From NCBI RefSeq assembly GCF_001510895.1, contig NZ_LPWA01000120.1:215114-279113 (forward strand): a stretch of 64,000 nucleotides of DNA. The letters are read 5' to 3'. The notes under the pieces are model-generated. The model did no database searches and had not been told where the DNA came from. It saw only the letters and a program-made list of their open reading frames with translations. The position numbers and the translations under genes are program-made. Of the stretch, positions 18,401-27,635 are shown in pieces; the stretch's first letter is position 1, and each line of letters opens with the position of its first letter. Source of the DNA: Mesorhizobium loti. Its GTDB lineage: Bacteria; Pseudomonadota; Alphaproteobacteria; Rhizobiales; Rhizobiaceae.

Positions 18401-19218
18401 CTGCGGTGAGACGTTTCCTGCCTGGCTGGCTGTCGAGCTACGCTGCCCTCTACATCGCCTTCCTCTATTTGCCGGTGATCTTCCTGCCGATCTTCTCGAT
18501 CAACACCGCGGCGACGCCGAAATTCCCGCTCTCCGGCGTCACGCTTCATTGGTACGAGGACCTGCCGCGCACGCCGGCGCTGATCGACGCCACATGGAAC
18601 AGCCTTTTGGTCGGCATCTCGGCTTCGATCCTGTCGACGTTGCTCGGCATCCTTGCCGCCCGCTCGATCACGCGCTACAGCTATCCCGGACGCCGAACCA
18701 TCAACGGGCTGATCATGGCGCCGCTGGTGCTGCCCGAGGTGATCGTCGCCATCTCGATGCTGCTGGTGATGCTGCAGCTCGGCGTGAGCCTCTCGCTGTT
18801 CACCGTCGTCCTCGGCCATGTGCTGGTCTGCATCCCCTATTCGATGACGGTGCTGACCTCCGGCTTCGAGGGTTTCGATCGCAGCCTCGAGGAGGCCTCC
18901 GCCGATCTCGGCGAGAGCGCCTTCGGCACCTTCCGGCGGGTGACGCTGCCGATGGTGGCGCCGGCGATCATCTCCAGCCTGCTCGTCTGCTTCACCATCT
19001 CGCTCGACGAATTCATCATTGCCTTCTTCCTGACCGGCACCGAGGCGACGCTGCCGATCTACATCTGGGGCCAACTGCGTTTCGCGGCCAAGCTGCCCGG
19101 CGTGCTGGCGCTCGGCACCTTGCTGCTGGTGGCCTCGTTCGTGCTGATGACCATTGCCGAAATCCTGCGCCGCCGCGCGGCGAGACGCACCCAGAACGAC
19201 GGAGGCCTCTATGCTTGA
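18397..19218 (+). CDS. Polyamine-type ABC transporter permease 2 (PotC/PotI-like)
   Basis: The 273-residue permease has about six membrane helices and the EAA coupling motif EEASADLGESAFGTFRRVTLP. The pattern FFLTGTEATLPIYIWGQLRF near the C-terminus is typical of the PotC/PotI branch. It pairs with the preceding permease to form the translocation pore. It overlaps both neighbours (ATGA upstream, 8 bp with the ATPase gene), showing tight coupling. Confidence 0.88.
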   Translation: MTAVRRFLPGWLSSYAALYIAFLYLPVIFLPIFSINTAATPKFPLSGVTLHWYEDLPRTPALIDATWNSLLVGISASILSTLLGILAARSITRYSYPGRRTINGLIMAPLVLPEVIVAISMLLVMLQLGVSLSLFTVVLGHVLVCIPYSMTVLTSGFEGFDRSLEEASADLGESAFGTFRRVTLPMVAPAIISSLLVCFTISLDEFIIAFFLTGTEATLPIYIWGQLRFAAKLPGVLALGTLLLVASFVLMTIAEILRRRAARRTQNDGGLYA

Positions 19219-20329
19219 GCGGGTCCACTCCGAGCGCACCCAATCGGATCGTGCCATGATCGAGATCCGCGAGGTCACCCGCAGCTACGGCGCCTTCAAG
19301 GCGCTGGACGATGCATCGCTGGCGATCAGGGAGGGCGAGTTCTTCTCGCTGCTTGGCCCCTCCGGCTGCGGCAAGACCACGCTGCTGCGCATGATCGCCG
19401 GCTTCGACACGCCGACCAGCGGCTCGATCGCCGTCGACGGCCAGCCGATGGACGGCATCCCGGCCAACCGGCGGCCGACCAACATGGTGTTCCAGAGCTA
19501 TGCGATCTTCCCACACCTGAATGTGGAGCAGAATGTCGCTTACGGCCTGAAGCGTCTGAAGCTGCAGGGCGGCGAGGAAAAGCGCCGTGTCGAGGAAGCG
19601 CTGGCGCAGGTGTCGCTGACCGGCCTCGGCAACCGCCGCGCCACCGAGCTCTCCGGCGGCCAGCGCCAGCGCGTGGCGCTCGCCCGCGCGCTGGTCATGC
19701 GGCCCAAGGTGCTGCTGCTCGACGAGCCGCTCTCGGCGCTCGACAAGAAGCTGCGCGAGCAGATGCAGGTCGAGCTGCGCCGGCTGCAGCAGGCCGTCGG
19801 CATCACCTTCGTGCTGGTCACGCACGACCAGTATGAGGCCTTGGCGATGTCGGACCGCATCGCCGTGATGTTCGGCGGCAAGATCGCGCAGGTCGCTTCG
19901 CCGAAGGAGATCTATCAGCGCCCGGTCAACCGCCAGGTCGCCGATTTCCTCGGCGGCATGAACTTCGTCAAGGCCGAGGTCGTCGAGGAGAATGGCGCGT
20001 CACTTGTGCTCGACACGCTCGGCTTCGGCCGCGTCAAGACCGATAAACCCAAGACCTTCGTGCGCAATGGCGGCGCGGCCACGCTCGGGATCAGGCCGGA
20101 GCGGCTGCGCGTTTTGTGGGACAATGCGACGGCCAAGTTCGAGGTCGCCGGCAAGGTTGTCGAGCGCCACTATTTCGGCGAGATCACGCATCTGATCGTC
20201 GAGATACCCGGACTGGACAAGCCGCTTTCGGTGACCGAGACCAACGATTTCGGCGCCGACGACATTCCGGTCGGCGCGCCGGTCCGCCTTGCCTACGATC
20301 CCGAGGCCCTGGTCGCGATGGCGGACTGA
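19211..20329 (+). CDS. Polyamine-type ABC transporter ATP-binding protein (PotA/PotG-like)
   Basis: The 372-residue ATPase has Walker A GPSGCGKTT, Q-loop NMVFQSYAIFPH, the signature LSGGQRQRVALARAL, Walker B VLLLDEPLSALD and the H-loop VTHDQYEA. A C-terminal TOBE-like domain follows (about 280-372). The start at 19211 has GGAGG upstream. It energises the two permeases. Its 3' end overlaps the convergent amine oxidase gene by 37 bp. Confidence 0.92.
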   Translation: MLERVHSERTQSDRAMIEIREVTRSYGAFKALDDASLAIREGEFFSLLGPSGCGKTTLLRMIAGFDTPTSGSIAVDGQPMDGIPANRRPTNMVFQSYAIFPHLNVEQNVAYGLKRLKLQGGEEKRRVEEALAQVSLTGLGNRRATELSGGQRQRVALARALVMRPKVLLLDEPLSALDKKLREQMQVELRRLQQAVGITFVLVTHDQYEALAMSDRIAVMFGGKIAQVASPKEIYQRPVNRQVADFLGGMNFVKAEVVEENGASLVLDTLGFGRVKTDKPKTFVRNGGAATLGIRPERLRVLWDNATAKFEVAGKVVERHYFGEITHLIVEIPGLDKPLSVTETNDFGADDIPVGAPVRLAYDPEALVAMAD

Positions 20330-21594
20330 ATCTTGGTGGCCGCGATGCGGCCGGCCACGATCGCGCCTTCGACATAGCCCGGAAATGACGGCGAGAGTTC
20401 CGAAGCCGAGAAGTAGACCGGCGGCGCGCCGGCAAGCATGGTACGCTCGGCGTTCCTCGCGGTCACGTCGACGATGAGATCGCTGTAGGCACCGCCGCTC
20501 CAGCGATCGTGCGTCCAGTCGCGTGAGCTGAAATCGACAATGTCGGCAGCTTCCGGGCCGAGTGCTTGCTCGAGCCTTGCCGTCAATTCCGCGCGTAACG
20601 CCGCATCGCCGAGCGTGTGCCAGCGTCGCGCAAGAGGCCCGCCGATAAAGACGATAAGCGCGGCATGGTCGAGATCCTTGCTGGCATCGCAGGCAAACAG
20701 CCCCGGCTGATCGCGCCACATGACCATGCCGCGCAGATTCCGCTCGCGCCAGAATGGTCTGGCATAGCGCACCAAGATCTTGATCACCGCGCCGCTTTCC
20801 CAGACGCCTAGAGCCTTTGCAAGCTCCGCCGGCAAGGCGGGCGCAAATTCGAGCTTCGCTGCCGTCGCCGGCGGCAGAGCAATCAGCACCTTGCGTGCTT
20901 CGATCACACCGCGGGCCGAGACGACACGAACGCCTTGCTGCCCGTGCTCGATCCGTGTCGCTGGTTCGCCAAGCCGCAGCCGATCGCCGAGATCACCCGC
21001 CAGATCATCGGCCAACGACTGCATTGTATCGCGCAAGAAATACTGCAGCTCGAACACCTCGTTGGTGATGCGGCGATCGTTGTCGATCAGGTACCATAAC
21101 GGCACCTTGTCCAACGCCAGGCACCACAGGCCTTCGATCATCGAACGGAAGGCGGCCTTGGCGTCGGCCGTGTCCTTCTGGCGCTCGAGCCACGTCGCAA
21201 CGGTCAGCCCGGCGATCGAAGGATCGTCCGGCTCAATCCTGTTCATGCGCTCGCGGATCGCCATCGCGATCTGATAGGTCCGCTCGGCATCCTCGGCCGA
21301 CATCGACGGATGGGTGATGAACTCGCCATCGACATAGGTCTCGACCAATGCCCTGCCGCGCGCCTCCGACAGCGCCATCACCTCGGGCATGTCCTCGCAC
21401 AGGAACTGGCCGCCGCTGTCGATCAGCTCGCCAAGCCCGTTTCGCATGGCCTCCACGCGGCCGCCGACACGGTCGCGCGCTTCCAGGACAAGGAAATCGA
21501 CGCCGGCGCGCTTCAATTCGAGCGCGGCCGACAGGCCGGTGAAGCCGGCGCCGACGATTGCAACGTCGGTCCTTTCGGTTCTGCTGCTCAATAG
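20293..21594 (-). CDS. Flavin-containing amine oxidase
   Basis: The 433-residue protein starts with a Rossmann FAD-binding motif (VAIVGAGFTGLSAALELKRAG and LEARDRVGGRVEAM) and has a C-terminal flavin contact (DRWSGGAYSDL, YVEGAIVAGRIAA), as in monoamine and polyamine oxidases. It would oxidise a primary or secondary amine to an imine, giving aldehyde and H2O2 or reducing another acceptor. The TTG start at 21594 overlaps the stop of the preceding binding-protein gene (TTGA), indicating coupling. It is the last gene of a four-gene minus-strand operon. Substrate is inferred only from the neighbours. Confidence 0.82.
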   Translation of the reverse strand, partial: LLSSRTERTDVAIVGAGFTGLSAALELKRAGVDFLVLEARDRVGGRVEAMRNGLGELIDSGGQFLCEDMPEVMALSEARGRALVETYVDGEFITHPSMSAEDAERTYQIAMAIRERMNRIEPDDPSIAGLTVATWLERQKDTADAKAAFRSMIEGLWCLALDKVPLWYLIDNDRRITNEVFELQYFLRDTMQSLADDLAGDLGDRLRLGEPATRIEHGQQGVRVVSARGVIEARKVLIALPPATAAKLEFAPALPAELAKALGVWESGAVIKILVRYARPFWRERNLRGMVMWRDQPGLFACDASKDLDHAALIVFIGGPLARRWHTLGDAALRAELTARLEQALGPEAADIVDFSSRDWTHDRWSGGAYSDLIVDVTARNAERTMLAGAPPVYFSASELSPSFPGYVEGAIVAGRIAATKIQSAIATRASGS

Positions 21595-22670
21595 CCGGCC
21601 TTGATCTTCTCGAACTCGGCGATCATCTTGAGCTTGAGCTCGGAAGGCAGCGGCTGCTGGAACAGCGTCTTGTCGACCCACTTTTCCACATTGTCGTAGC
21701 CCTTTTCCTTCAGCACCGCCTGGTCGACGCCGGCCATGCCCTTGGCGTTGGCCTGGCCGTAGCCCCAGTCCTTGACCAGCACCTTGGCGACGTCCGGATC
21801 GTTGACGGCGTTGAGATAATCATAGGCCTTGTCGGCGTTGCCGGGCGCATCCTTGAAAAGCACATAGCCGCACACCCAGGTCGACATGCCCTCGTCGGTG
21901 TCCTTCTTCGACTTGATCGGCACGCCGGCCGCGACCGACTGCACCGTGGCGTCGTTCCAGGCCCAGGCAAGGTCGACCTCACCGCCGGAGAGCAGCTGCA
22001 CGATGTCGGTGGTGTCGGTCCAGTAGGACCGTACGTTCTTGTGCACCTGGCGCAGGAAGTCCGACGCTTGTTTGAACTGCTCGTCCGTCATCTTCGTCCA
22101 GTCCTTGAGCCCGATGGCAAGGCTGGCCAGCGCATAGGCGTCGTCGACATTGTCGCCGATCGAGACCTTGCCCTTGAACTTCGGATCGGCGAAGGCCTTC
22201 AGCGACTGCACGTCCTTCTCGTCGACCTTGTCGGAATTATAGGTGAGCTGGGTGTCGCCCCAGTCCCACGGCATGAACCAGGCCTTGCCGTCGGGAGTCG
22301 TGGCGAGATTCTTCATCGCCATGATGCCCGGATTGAGGTCCTTCCAGCCGGCGATCTTGGAGGTGTCGAGCGGCTGCAGCAGGCCTGCCTCGCGCCACTT
22401 CACCACGCTCTGCGAGCAGGGATGGCCGAGGTCGGCCTTGAAGCCCGAGCGGATCTTTTCGAACGCCTCGTCCTCGTCGCCGAAGAAGGCGAAGGTCGGC
22501 GAGTCGCCATCCTTCTCGACATATTTCGGATGGAAGCTCGGATCCTCATAGCCGGACCAGTCGAACACGATCAGGCCCTTGTCGGCGGCAACGGCGAATG
22601 CCGCCGCCGAAGCCGCCAGCGCGCCGGTGAGCGCCAATGTCAATGTCAGACGTCGGCTGAGTGTCTTCAT
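21588..22670 (-). CDS. Polyamine-type ABC transporter substrate-binding protein (PotD/PotF-like)
   Basis: The 360-residue protein has a signal peptide (LTLTLALTGALAASAAAFAVA) and the PotD-type opening VFDWSGYEDPSFHPKYVEK. The family pattern AWAWNDATVQSVAAGVPI, in the ligand-binding domain, is visible. It would capture the substrate in the periplasm for the transporter encoded at 17484-20329, which lacks a binding protein in its own operon. Placing it in the facing operon with the repressor and amine oxidase links uptake and oxidation. The ligand is likely a cationic amine but is not readable. Confidence 0.88.
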   Translation of the reverse strand: MKTLSRRLTLTLALTGALAASAAAFAVAADKGLIVFDWSGYEDPSFHPKYVEKDGDSPTFAFFGDEDEAFEKIRSGFKADLGHPCSQSVVKWREAGLLQPLDTSKIAGWKDLNPGIMAMKNLATTPDGKAWFMPWDWGDTQLTYNSDKVDEKDVQSLKAFADPKFKGKVSIGDNVDDAYALASLAIGLKDWTKMTDEQFKQASDFLRQVHKNVRSYWTDTTDIVQLLSGGEVDLAWAWNDATVQSVAAGVPIKSKKDTDEGMSTWVCGYVLFKDAPGNADKAYDYLNAVNDPDVAKVLVKDWGYGQANAKGMAGVDQAVLKEKGYDNVEKWVDKTLFQQPLPSELKLKMIAEFEKIKAGY

Positions 22671-22718
22671 GCTGTTCCATCCTCTTTTGGTCTTGCCGGT
22701 CTTGGCGGCCGGCTGTTG

Positions 22719-23404
22719 CTAACCGTAATGTTTCGGGAAGGCCGCCGCCAAAAACGCGTTGGCCGCCTGCAAGGCTGTTTCGCGTGTCGTGTCCTCCGTG
22801 CCCATCATCAGCCGCAGCCACAGACCCTCGAGCATGGCGCTAAGCGCCAGGGCCATGACCTGAGGCTCATAGGCGTAGCCGCCGCTTTGCTTGAGCGTCG
22901 CACAGAGGTCGATGAAGACCTGCTGGTAGTAGGCGTCACGCGAGCTGCTCAGCGCCTGGTAGGTCGGCCGCGACTTGGCTTCGCCCCAGACGCGCACCAG
23001 GCTGCGAGCTTGCGCTTGTTGCAGATCGAGCGGTCGAAGTCGGCCCATACCAGCGCCTGCAGTTGTCTCGCCGGATCGTCGCCGGCCTTCTGCAGCGCGG
23101 TGCGCCAATGCGCCGAATACTCGTCGTACATATATTGCAAGGTCGCGACGAGCAGCTTCTCCTTGCTCTCGAAATGGAAGTTGACGATGCCGCGCGACAG
23201 CCCGGCGCCGTCGGCGACATCGGCCATCGTCGTCTCCGCATAGCCGCGCTTGGCGAGCGAATCGATCGTCGCTTCGATCAGCTGGAGCTGCCTGACCTCT
23301 TTCGACGCCTTGCGGCCCCGCTTCTCGCCGTCTGTTTTTCGCGCCGGTTCAGGGGCGTTGTCCCTGGCCTCTACAGTCTTCATGGATGTGACGGTCTCCA
23401 GCAT
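22719..23404 (-). CDS. BetI-like TetR-family repressor (frameshifted in this sequence)
   Basis: The helix-turn-helix is around MADVADGAGLSRGIVNFHFESKEKLL (about residues 55-80, quoted in two parts: MADVADGAGLSRG, IVNFHFESK). The C-terminal domain matches the BetI pattern, especially WCAFWGEAKSRPTYQAL. The frame breaks near 22990: WCASGAKPS is read, but one added T restores WCAFWGEAK. Restored length is 228 residues. It lies in the minus operon between the methyltransferase and binding-protein genes. It is the best candidate to bind the TTGAAYRNNYRTTCAA palindromes at 14377, 17287 and 24306. BetI proteins respond to choline, so the effector is probably the quaternary or methylated amine handled here (inference). 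Confidence 0.82.
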
Positions 23405-23410
23405 TGCCGG

Positions 23411-24205
23411 CTATCCAACCGGCTTCCAACCGCGCAGATGAGTGGGGCGGTGCTCCCCACTGTCAAGCACCTTCTGCATCGCCTCCCAGGTCTGGATGTT
23501 CTTGTCGACATAGGCCGCGCCGACCGCGGCGGCGGCCTGCGCATAGAGCGGTCCCTTGAGCCGCGCGAGCTCAGCGCGCGCCACCTCGCGGTACCACGGA
23601 TTGCGGTCGCGGACGGCAAGGTCGGTAAAGCCGGCGCGCCGCATCGCCTTGGCATAGCGCGCTGGCGAGGCCATGGCGAAGGACAAGCCTTCCGCCGCCA
23701 CATAGGCCTTCATGTCCGGCGACGGTTCGCCGTCATGCGAGATCATCCAGTTCGACGCGGCGAAGACGCCGCCGGGCTTGAGCACCCGGAAAATCTCGGC
23801 GAACAGCGCGTCCTTGTCCCGCACATGCAGCAGCGCGTCCTTGGAGAAGACGACGTCGAACGACGCGTCCGCGAACGGCAGCGGTCCCGGCGGCGCCTGG
23901 ACGAAGCGGACGCGGTCTTCGACGCCTTGCGCCGCCGCTCTTCGCCTTGCCGCCTCGATCACCGGCCCTTCGACGTCGAAGCCGGTGGCTCGAGCCGCGC
24001 CATGCCGCGCGACCAGATAGAGCGTGACGCCGCCGACGCCGCAGCCGATATCGAGGACCGTCTTGCCCTTGAGCGACAGGCCCTCGACCACACGGTCGAC
24101 TTCTTCCGGACCGCCTGGTGACAGGTAGCCATCGCCCCAGAGCGCCGCGAGGAAGCGGATGGCGGTGTCGTCATATTCCGGCTCGGCGTCAGCCGTTTCG
24201 ATCAT
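23411..24205 (-). CDS. Class I SAM-dependent methyltransferase, phosphoethanolamine N-methyltransferase-like
   Basis: The 264-residue protein has SAM motif I (VLDIGCGVGGVTLYL), motif II (FDVVFSKDALLHVRDK) and the post-motif FRVLKPGGVFAASNW. The region WGDGYLSPGGPEEVDRV just before motif I resembles phosphoethanolamine and sarcosine/dimethylglycine methyltransferases. The substrate is therefore likely a small amine. Start at 24205 is chosen by alignment to the family; a start at 24268 is possible. It is first in the minus operon, ahead of the BetI-like gene, and shares the divergent promoter region with the flavoprotein operon. A methylating enzyme among dealkylating ones is notable. Confidence 0.8.
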   Translation of the reverse strand: MIETADAEPEYDDTAIRFLAALWGDGYLSPGGPEEVDRVVEGLSLKGKTVLDIGCGVGGVTLYLVARHGAARATGFDVEGPVIEAARRRAAAQGVEDRVRFVQAPPGPLPFADASFDVVFSKDALLHVRDKDALFAEIFRVLKPGGVFAASNWMISHDGEPSPDMKAYVAAEGLSFAMASPARYAKAMRRAGFTDLAVRDRNPWYREVARAELARLKGPLYAQAAAAVGAAYVDKNIQTWEAMQKVLDSGEHRPTHLRGWKPVG

Positions 24206-24305
24206 CGGATCTTTAGTCCCAAAAGCCGAAGTGGCCCTTTCAGTGATGCAGGGCCAGAATGCAGGCAAAGCCTAGCGCATCAACGGGAAAAAGCAACACC
24301 ATTTG

Positions 24306-24321
24306 TTGAACATTCATTCAA
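24306..24321. promoter_or_regulatory. Predicted BetI-like operator, site 3
   Basis: TTGAACATTCATTCAA matches TTGAAYRNNYRTTCAA exactly. It lies in the 214-bp divergent region between the methyltransferase-repressor operon and the flavoprotein operon, so it could give autoregulation and target control together. Confidence 0.65.
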
Positions 24322-24419
24322 AATAGCTGGACAATAAACCGTTAGCCGTGCCAAATTCGGGCAACCAGGGCCAAGATCACGCAAAAAAGAAGGGGCGGCT
24401 GAATAGAGGGTGAGCGCGC

Positions 24420-26039
24420 ATGAAGACATGGGACGCGATCGTCATCGGCGGTGGCCACAACGGGCTGGTCAACGCTTGCTACCTGCAACGCGCAGGGCTC
24501 GACGTGCTGGTGGTCGAGAAGAACGACTGGGTGGGGGGTGCGGCCACCAGCCGCGAACTGACGCCGGGTTTCCTCTATTCCAACTGCTCCTATGTCTGCT
24601 CGCTGTTCCGGCCCGAGATCATGCGCGATTTGGAGCTGCCGCGCTTCGGCCTGCAGGTGATCTCCTACGAGGGCGGCGCTGTCTTCACCCGCGACGGCGA
24701 CTATCTCGCCAACTACCGCGACCACGATGCGCACCGCCGCGAGTTCGCCCGCTTTTCCAAGCGCGACGCCGAGGCCTATGACCGCTATTCGCGCGACGTC
24801 ACCAGGCAGTGCCGCTTCATCCAGCCGCTGTTGATGCGCACCGCGCCCGACCCGACCAGCTTCAGGCCGCGCGATCTCGGCGAACTGCTCTATCTCGGCA
24901 GGAAATTCGCCGGTCTCACGGCCGAGGAGATGGCGCTCACCCTGCGCTTCTGGACGATGTCGATCTCGGACTTCCTCGACGAGTATTTCGAGACCGACGT
25001 CATCAAGGCGAACTTCGCGCTTTCCGGCATCATCGGCACCGCGCTCGGGCCGATGTCGCCCGGCACGGCTTATGTGCTTCTCCACCACTATATGGGCGAG
25101 GTCGACGGTTCGGTCGGCGCCTGGGGCTATGCGCGCGGCGGCATGGGCGCCGTCACCAAGGCGCTGGCCGCTTCCTTCAAGGCTTGCGGAGGCACCATCC
25201 GCACCGGCGCCGAGGTCGACCATGTGCTGATCAGGAACGGCAAGGCGAGAGGCGTCGTGCTGGCCGGCGGCGAGGAGGTCTACGGCAAGCTCGTCGTCTC
25301 CAACGCCGACGTCAAGCGCACCTTCCTGAAGCTGGTCGAGGAAAAGGAACTGCCGGACATCTTCCTGCGTCGTGTCAGGAACTTCAAGATTCGCGGCTCG
25401 TCCGGCAAGGTCAACATCGCGCTCGATTCTCTTCCCGAATTTCCGGCCTTGCCCAAGGACTCGCCGGTCTACCGGGCTGACATGCATTTCACCGATTCCA
25501 TCGAGCGCATGGAGCGCGCCTATGACGACTGGAAGGCCGGACGCTGGTCGGCCGACCCCTTCCTCGACATGGTGATTCCGACCACGCTCGACCCGACCAT
25601 GGCGCCGCCGGGAAAACATTTCATGAGCTGCTTCGTGCAATACGCGCCGCCCAAGGTGAACGGCCGCGACTGGACCGATGCCGACCGCGACGGCTTCGCC
25701 GAGAGCGTGATTGCGCAGATCGCCGACTATTCGCCGGGCTTCCGCGATCGCATCGTCCACATGGAGGTGCGCACGCCGCGCGAGATCGAGGCCGAGGTCG
25801 GCCTCACCGAAGGCAACATCTTTCAAGGCGAGCTCACCTTCGACCAGTTGCTCTTCAACCGCCCGGTGCCGGGCTACGCGCAATACCGCTCGCCGGTCGG
25901 CGGGCTCTATATGTGCGGCTCCTCCACCCATCCCGGCGGTGGCGTCATGGGCGCGCCCGGACGCAATGCCGCCGCCGAGATCCTGCGCGATCTCGCCAAG
26001 CCAACCCTGCATATGAGCCCGGCCCATGACGTCATATGA
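24420..26039 (+). CDS. FAD-dependent oxidoreductase, PYROXD2/phytoene-dehydrogenase-like (copy 1)
   Basis: The 539-residue protein has an N-terminal dinucleotide-binding motif (AIVIGGGHNGLVNACYL), then VGGAATSRELTPGF, and a C-terminal FAD contact (GLYMCGSSTHPGGGVMGAPG). This is the COG1233 group, related to phytoene desaturases and PYROXD2. Bacterial members are poorly characterised, so the reaction is unknown; oxidation of a C-N bond is suggested by context. It starts the plus-strand operon just after operator site 3 and overlaps its paralogue by 14 bp. Confidence 0.8.
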   Translation: MKTWDAIVIGGGHNGLVNACYLQRAGLDVLVVEKNDWVGGAATSRELTPGFLYSNCSYVCSLFRPEIMRDLELPRFGLQVISYEGGAVFTRDGDYLANYRDHDAHRREFARFSKRDAEAYDRYSRDVTRQCRFIQPLLMRTAPDPTSFRPRDLGELLYLGRKFAGLTAEEMALTLRFWTMSISDFLDEYFETDVIKANFALSGIIGTALGPMSPGTAYVLLHHYMGEVDGSVGAWGYARGGMGAVTKALAASFKACGGTIRTGAEVDHVLIRNGKARGVVLAGGEEVYGKLVVSNADVKRTFLKLVEEKELPDIFLRRVRNFKIRGSSGKVNIALDSLPEFPALPKDSPVYRADMHFTDSIERMERAYDDWKAGRWSADPFLDMVIPTTLDPTMAPPGKHFMSCFVQYAPPKVNGRDWTDADRDGFAESVIAQIADYSPGFRDRIVHMEVRTPREIEAEVGLTEGNIFQGELTFDQLLFNRPVPGYAQYRSPVGGLYMCGSSTHPGGGVMGAPGRNAAAEILRDLAKPTLHMSPAHDVI

Positions 26040-27600
26040 AGCGAATTGGGATGCCATCGTCATCGGTGGCGGCCACAACGGCCTTGTCGCCGCCGCCACG
26101 CTCGCGAAATCGGGCCGCAAGGTGCTGCTGCTCGAGGCCGGCAACGACGTCGGCGGCGCGGCGCGCACCGAGGAATTCGCGCCGGGTTTTCGCGTCTCCG
26201 CGGTCGCCCATCTGCTCAATCGCCTGCATCCCGATGTGGTGAAGACGCTGGAGCTGGAGCGCCATGGGCTGAAGGTCGAGCGCAGCGATTTCGTGCCGTC
26301 GGTCGCGCTGTCGAAGGACGGGCCGCTGGTGCTGCACGGCGCCTATGGCGAGGTGCTGACGGGCGCCAGCCCGTCGGAACAGTCGGCGTGGAAGGGCCTG
26401 CGCGCGCAGCTGCTTCGCTATGCCGGGGTGCTGAAACCCTTCCTGTCGCGTCGGTCGCCAGACCTTGCCGGCATGTCGCTCGCCGAGATGACCGGGCTCG
26501 GCCAGACCGCGCTGGCGCTGAAGAGGCTCGGCAAGGAGGACATGCGCGACTTCCTTCGCGTGCCCCTGATGAACGTCTACGACCTGCTCGACGAGCAGCT
26601 TTCGGACGACAGGCTGAAGGGCCTGCTCGCCTTCGACGCGACGCTGGGCAGCCATCTCGGTCCGCGCTCGCCGACGTCGCTGCTCGGCCTCTATTACCGG
26701 TTGGCCGGCGAGATCGTCGGCCTCGCGGGTGCGCAGATCCAGCCCAAGGGCGGCATGGGCGCTGTTGTCGCCGCCATCCGCGCCGCGACCGAGAGGGCAG
26801 GCGTGACGATCCGCCCGGCAACGCCGGTCGCCAAGGTCATCGTCGAGAAAGGCCGCGCCGTCGGCATCATCAGCCAAGGCGGCGAGACGCAGCGGGCCAA
26901 GACCGTCGTCTCCGCCATCAACCCGGCGACGACGATCCTCGATCTCGTCGGGCCACGCGAGGTCGACACCGGCTTCGTGCGCAAGGTGAAGAACATCCGC
27001 ATGAAGGGCGATGCGGCAAAGCTGCATCTGGCGCTCGACCAGCCGCCGCAATTCGCCGGCATCGATGCCGCCGGCCACAAGGGCCGCTTGGTCATCGCCC
27101 CTTCGCCCGACCACGTCGAGCGCGCCTTCAACCCGTCGAAATATGGCGAGTTCTCGCCCGAGCCGGTGATGGAGATCACGCTGCCCAGTCTGGTCGATGC
27201 CTCGCTGGCGCCGTCCGGCGCCTGCGTGCTCTCGGCGGTGGTGCAATACGCGCCCTATGCGCTGAGAGAGGGCTGGACCGCCGGCAAGCCGCAATTCCTG
27301 AAGGCGATCATGACCCAGCTCGAAACCTATGCGCCGGGCATCGGTTCGACGGTCCGCCATGCCGAGCTGCTGACGCCGTCCGATATCGAGGCGCGCTACC
27401 GCATGCCCGGCGGCCACTGGCACCATGGCGAGCTGCAGGCCGACCAGATGCTGATGTCGCGGCCGGTCTCCGGCTGGTCGGGCTACGACACGCCGCTCGA
27501 AGGCCTGTTCCTTGCCGGCGCCGGTTCGCATCCGGGCGGCGGCATTTCCGGCGCGCCCGGACTCAACGCCGCGCGCCGCATCATCGCGATGAGGGGGTGA
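26026..27600 (+). CDS. FAD-dependent oxidoreductase, PYROXD2/phytoene-dehydrogenase-like (copy 2)
   Basis: The 524-residue paralogue of the preceding gene has AIVIGGGHNGLVAAATLAKSG at the N-terminus and GLFLAGAGSHPGGGISGAPG at the C-terminus. The 14-bp overlap with copy 1 suggests the two are made in equal amounts and may form a heterodimer. A long palindromic repeat separates it from the GcvT-like gene downstream on the same strand. Confidence 0.8.
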   Translation: MTSYEANWDAIVIGGGHNGLVAAATLAKSGRKVLLLEAGNDVGGAARTEEFAPGFRVSAVAHLLNRLHPDVVKTLELERHGLKVERSDFVPSVALSKDGPLVLHGAYGEVLTGASPSEQSAWKGLRAQLLRYAGVLKPFLSRRSPDLAGMSLAEMTGLGQTALALKRLGKEDMRDFLRVPLMNVYDLLDEQLSDDRLKGLLAFDATLGSHLGPRSPTSLLGLYYRLAGEIVGLAGAQIQPKGGMGAVVAAIRAATERAGVTIRPATPVAKVIVEKGRAVGIISQGGETQRAKTVVSAINPATTILDLVGPREVDTGFVRKVKNIRMKGDAAKLHLALDQPPQFAGIDAAGHKGRLVIAPSPDHVERAFNPSKYGEFSPEPVMEITLPSLVDASLAPSGACVLSAVVQYAPYALREGWTAGKPQFLKAIMTQLETYAPGIGSTVRHAELLTPSDIEARYRMPGGHWHHGELQADQMLMSRPVSGWSGYDTPLEGLFLAGAGSHPGGGISGAPGLNAARRIIAMRG

Positions 27601-27635
27601 GCATGTTTTTGCAAATCGCAAAGGCCGCACTTTAC

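Noticed and set aside
21558..23243. A 561-codon open frame on the plus strand
   Set aside because: It lies antisense to the binding-protein and repressor genes, which have clear family motifs. Its composition is typical of a shadow frame in GC-rich DNA.
24342..26219. A 625-codon open frame on the minus strand
   Set aside because: It is antisense to the first PYROXD2-like gene and has a low-complexity His/Arg/Gly-rich translation with no domain.
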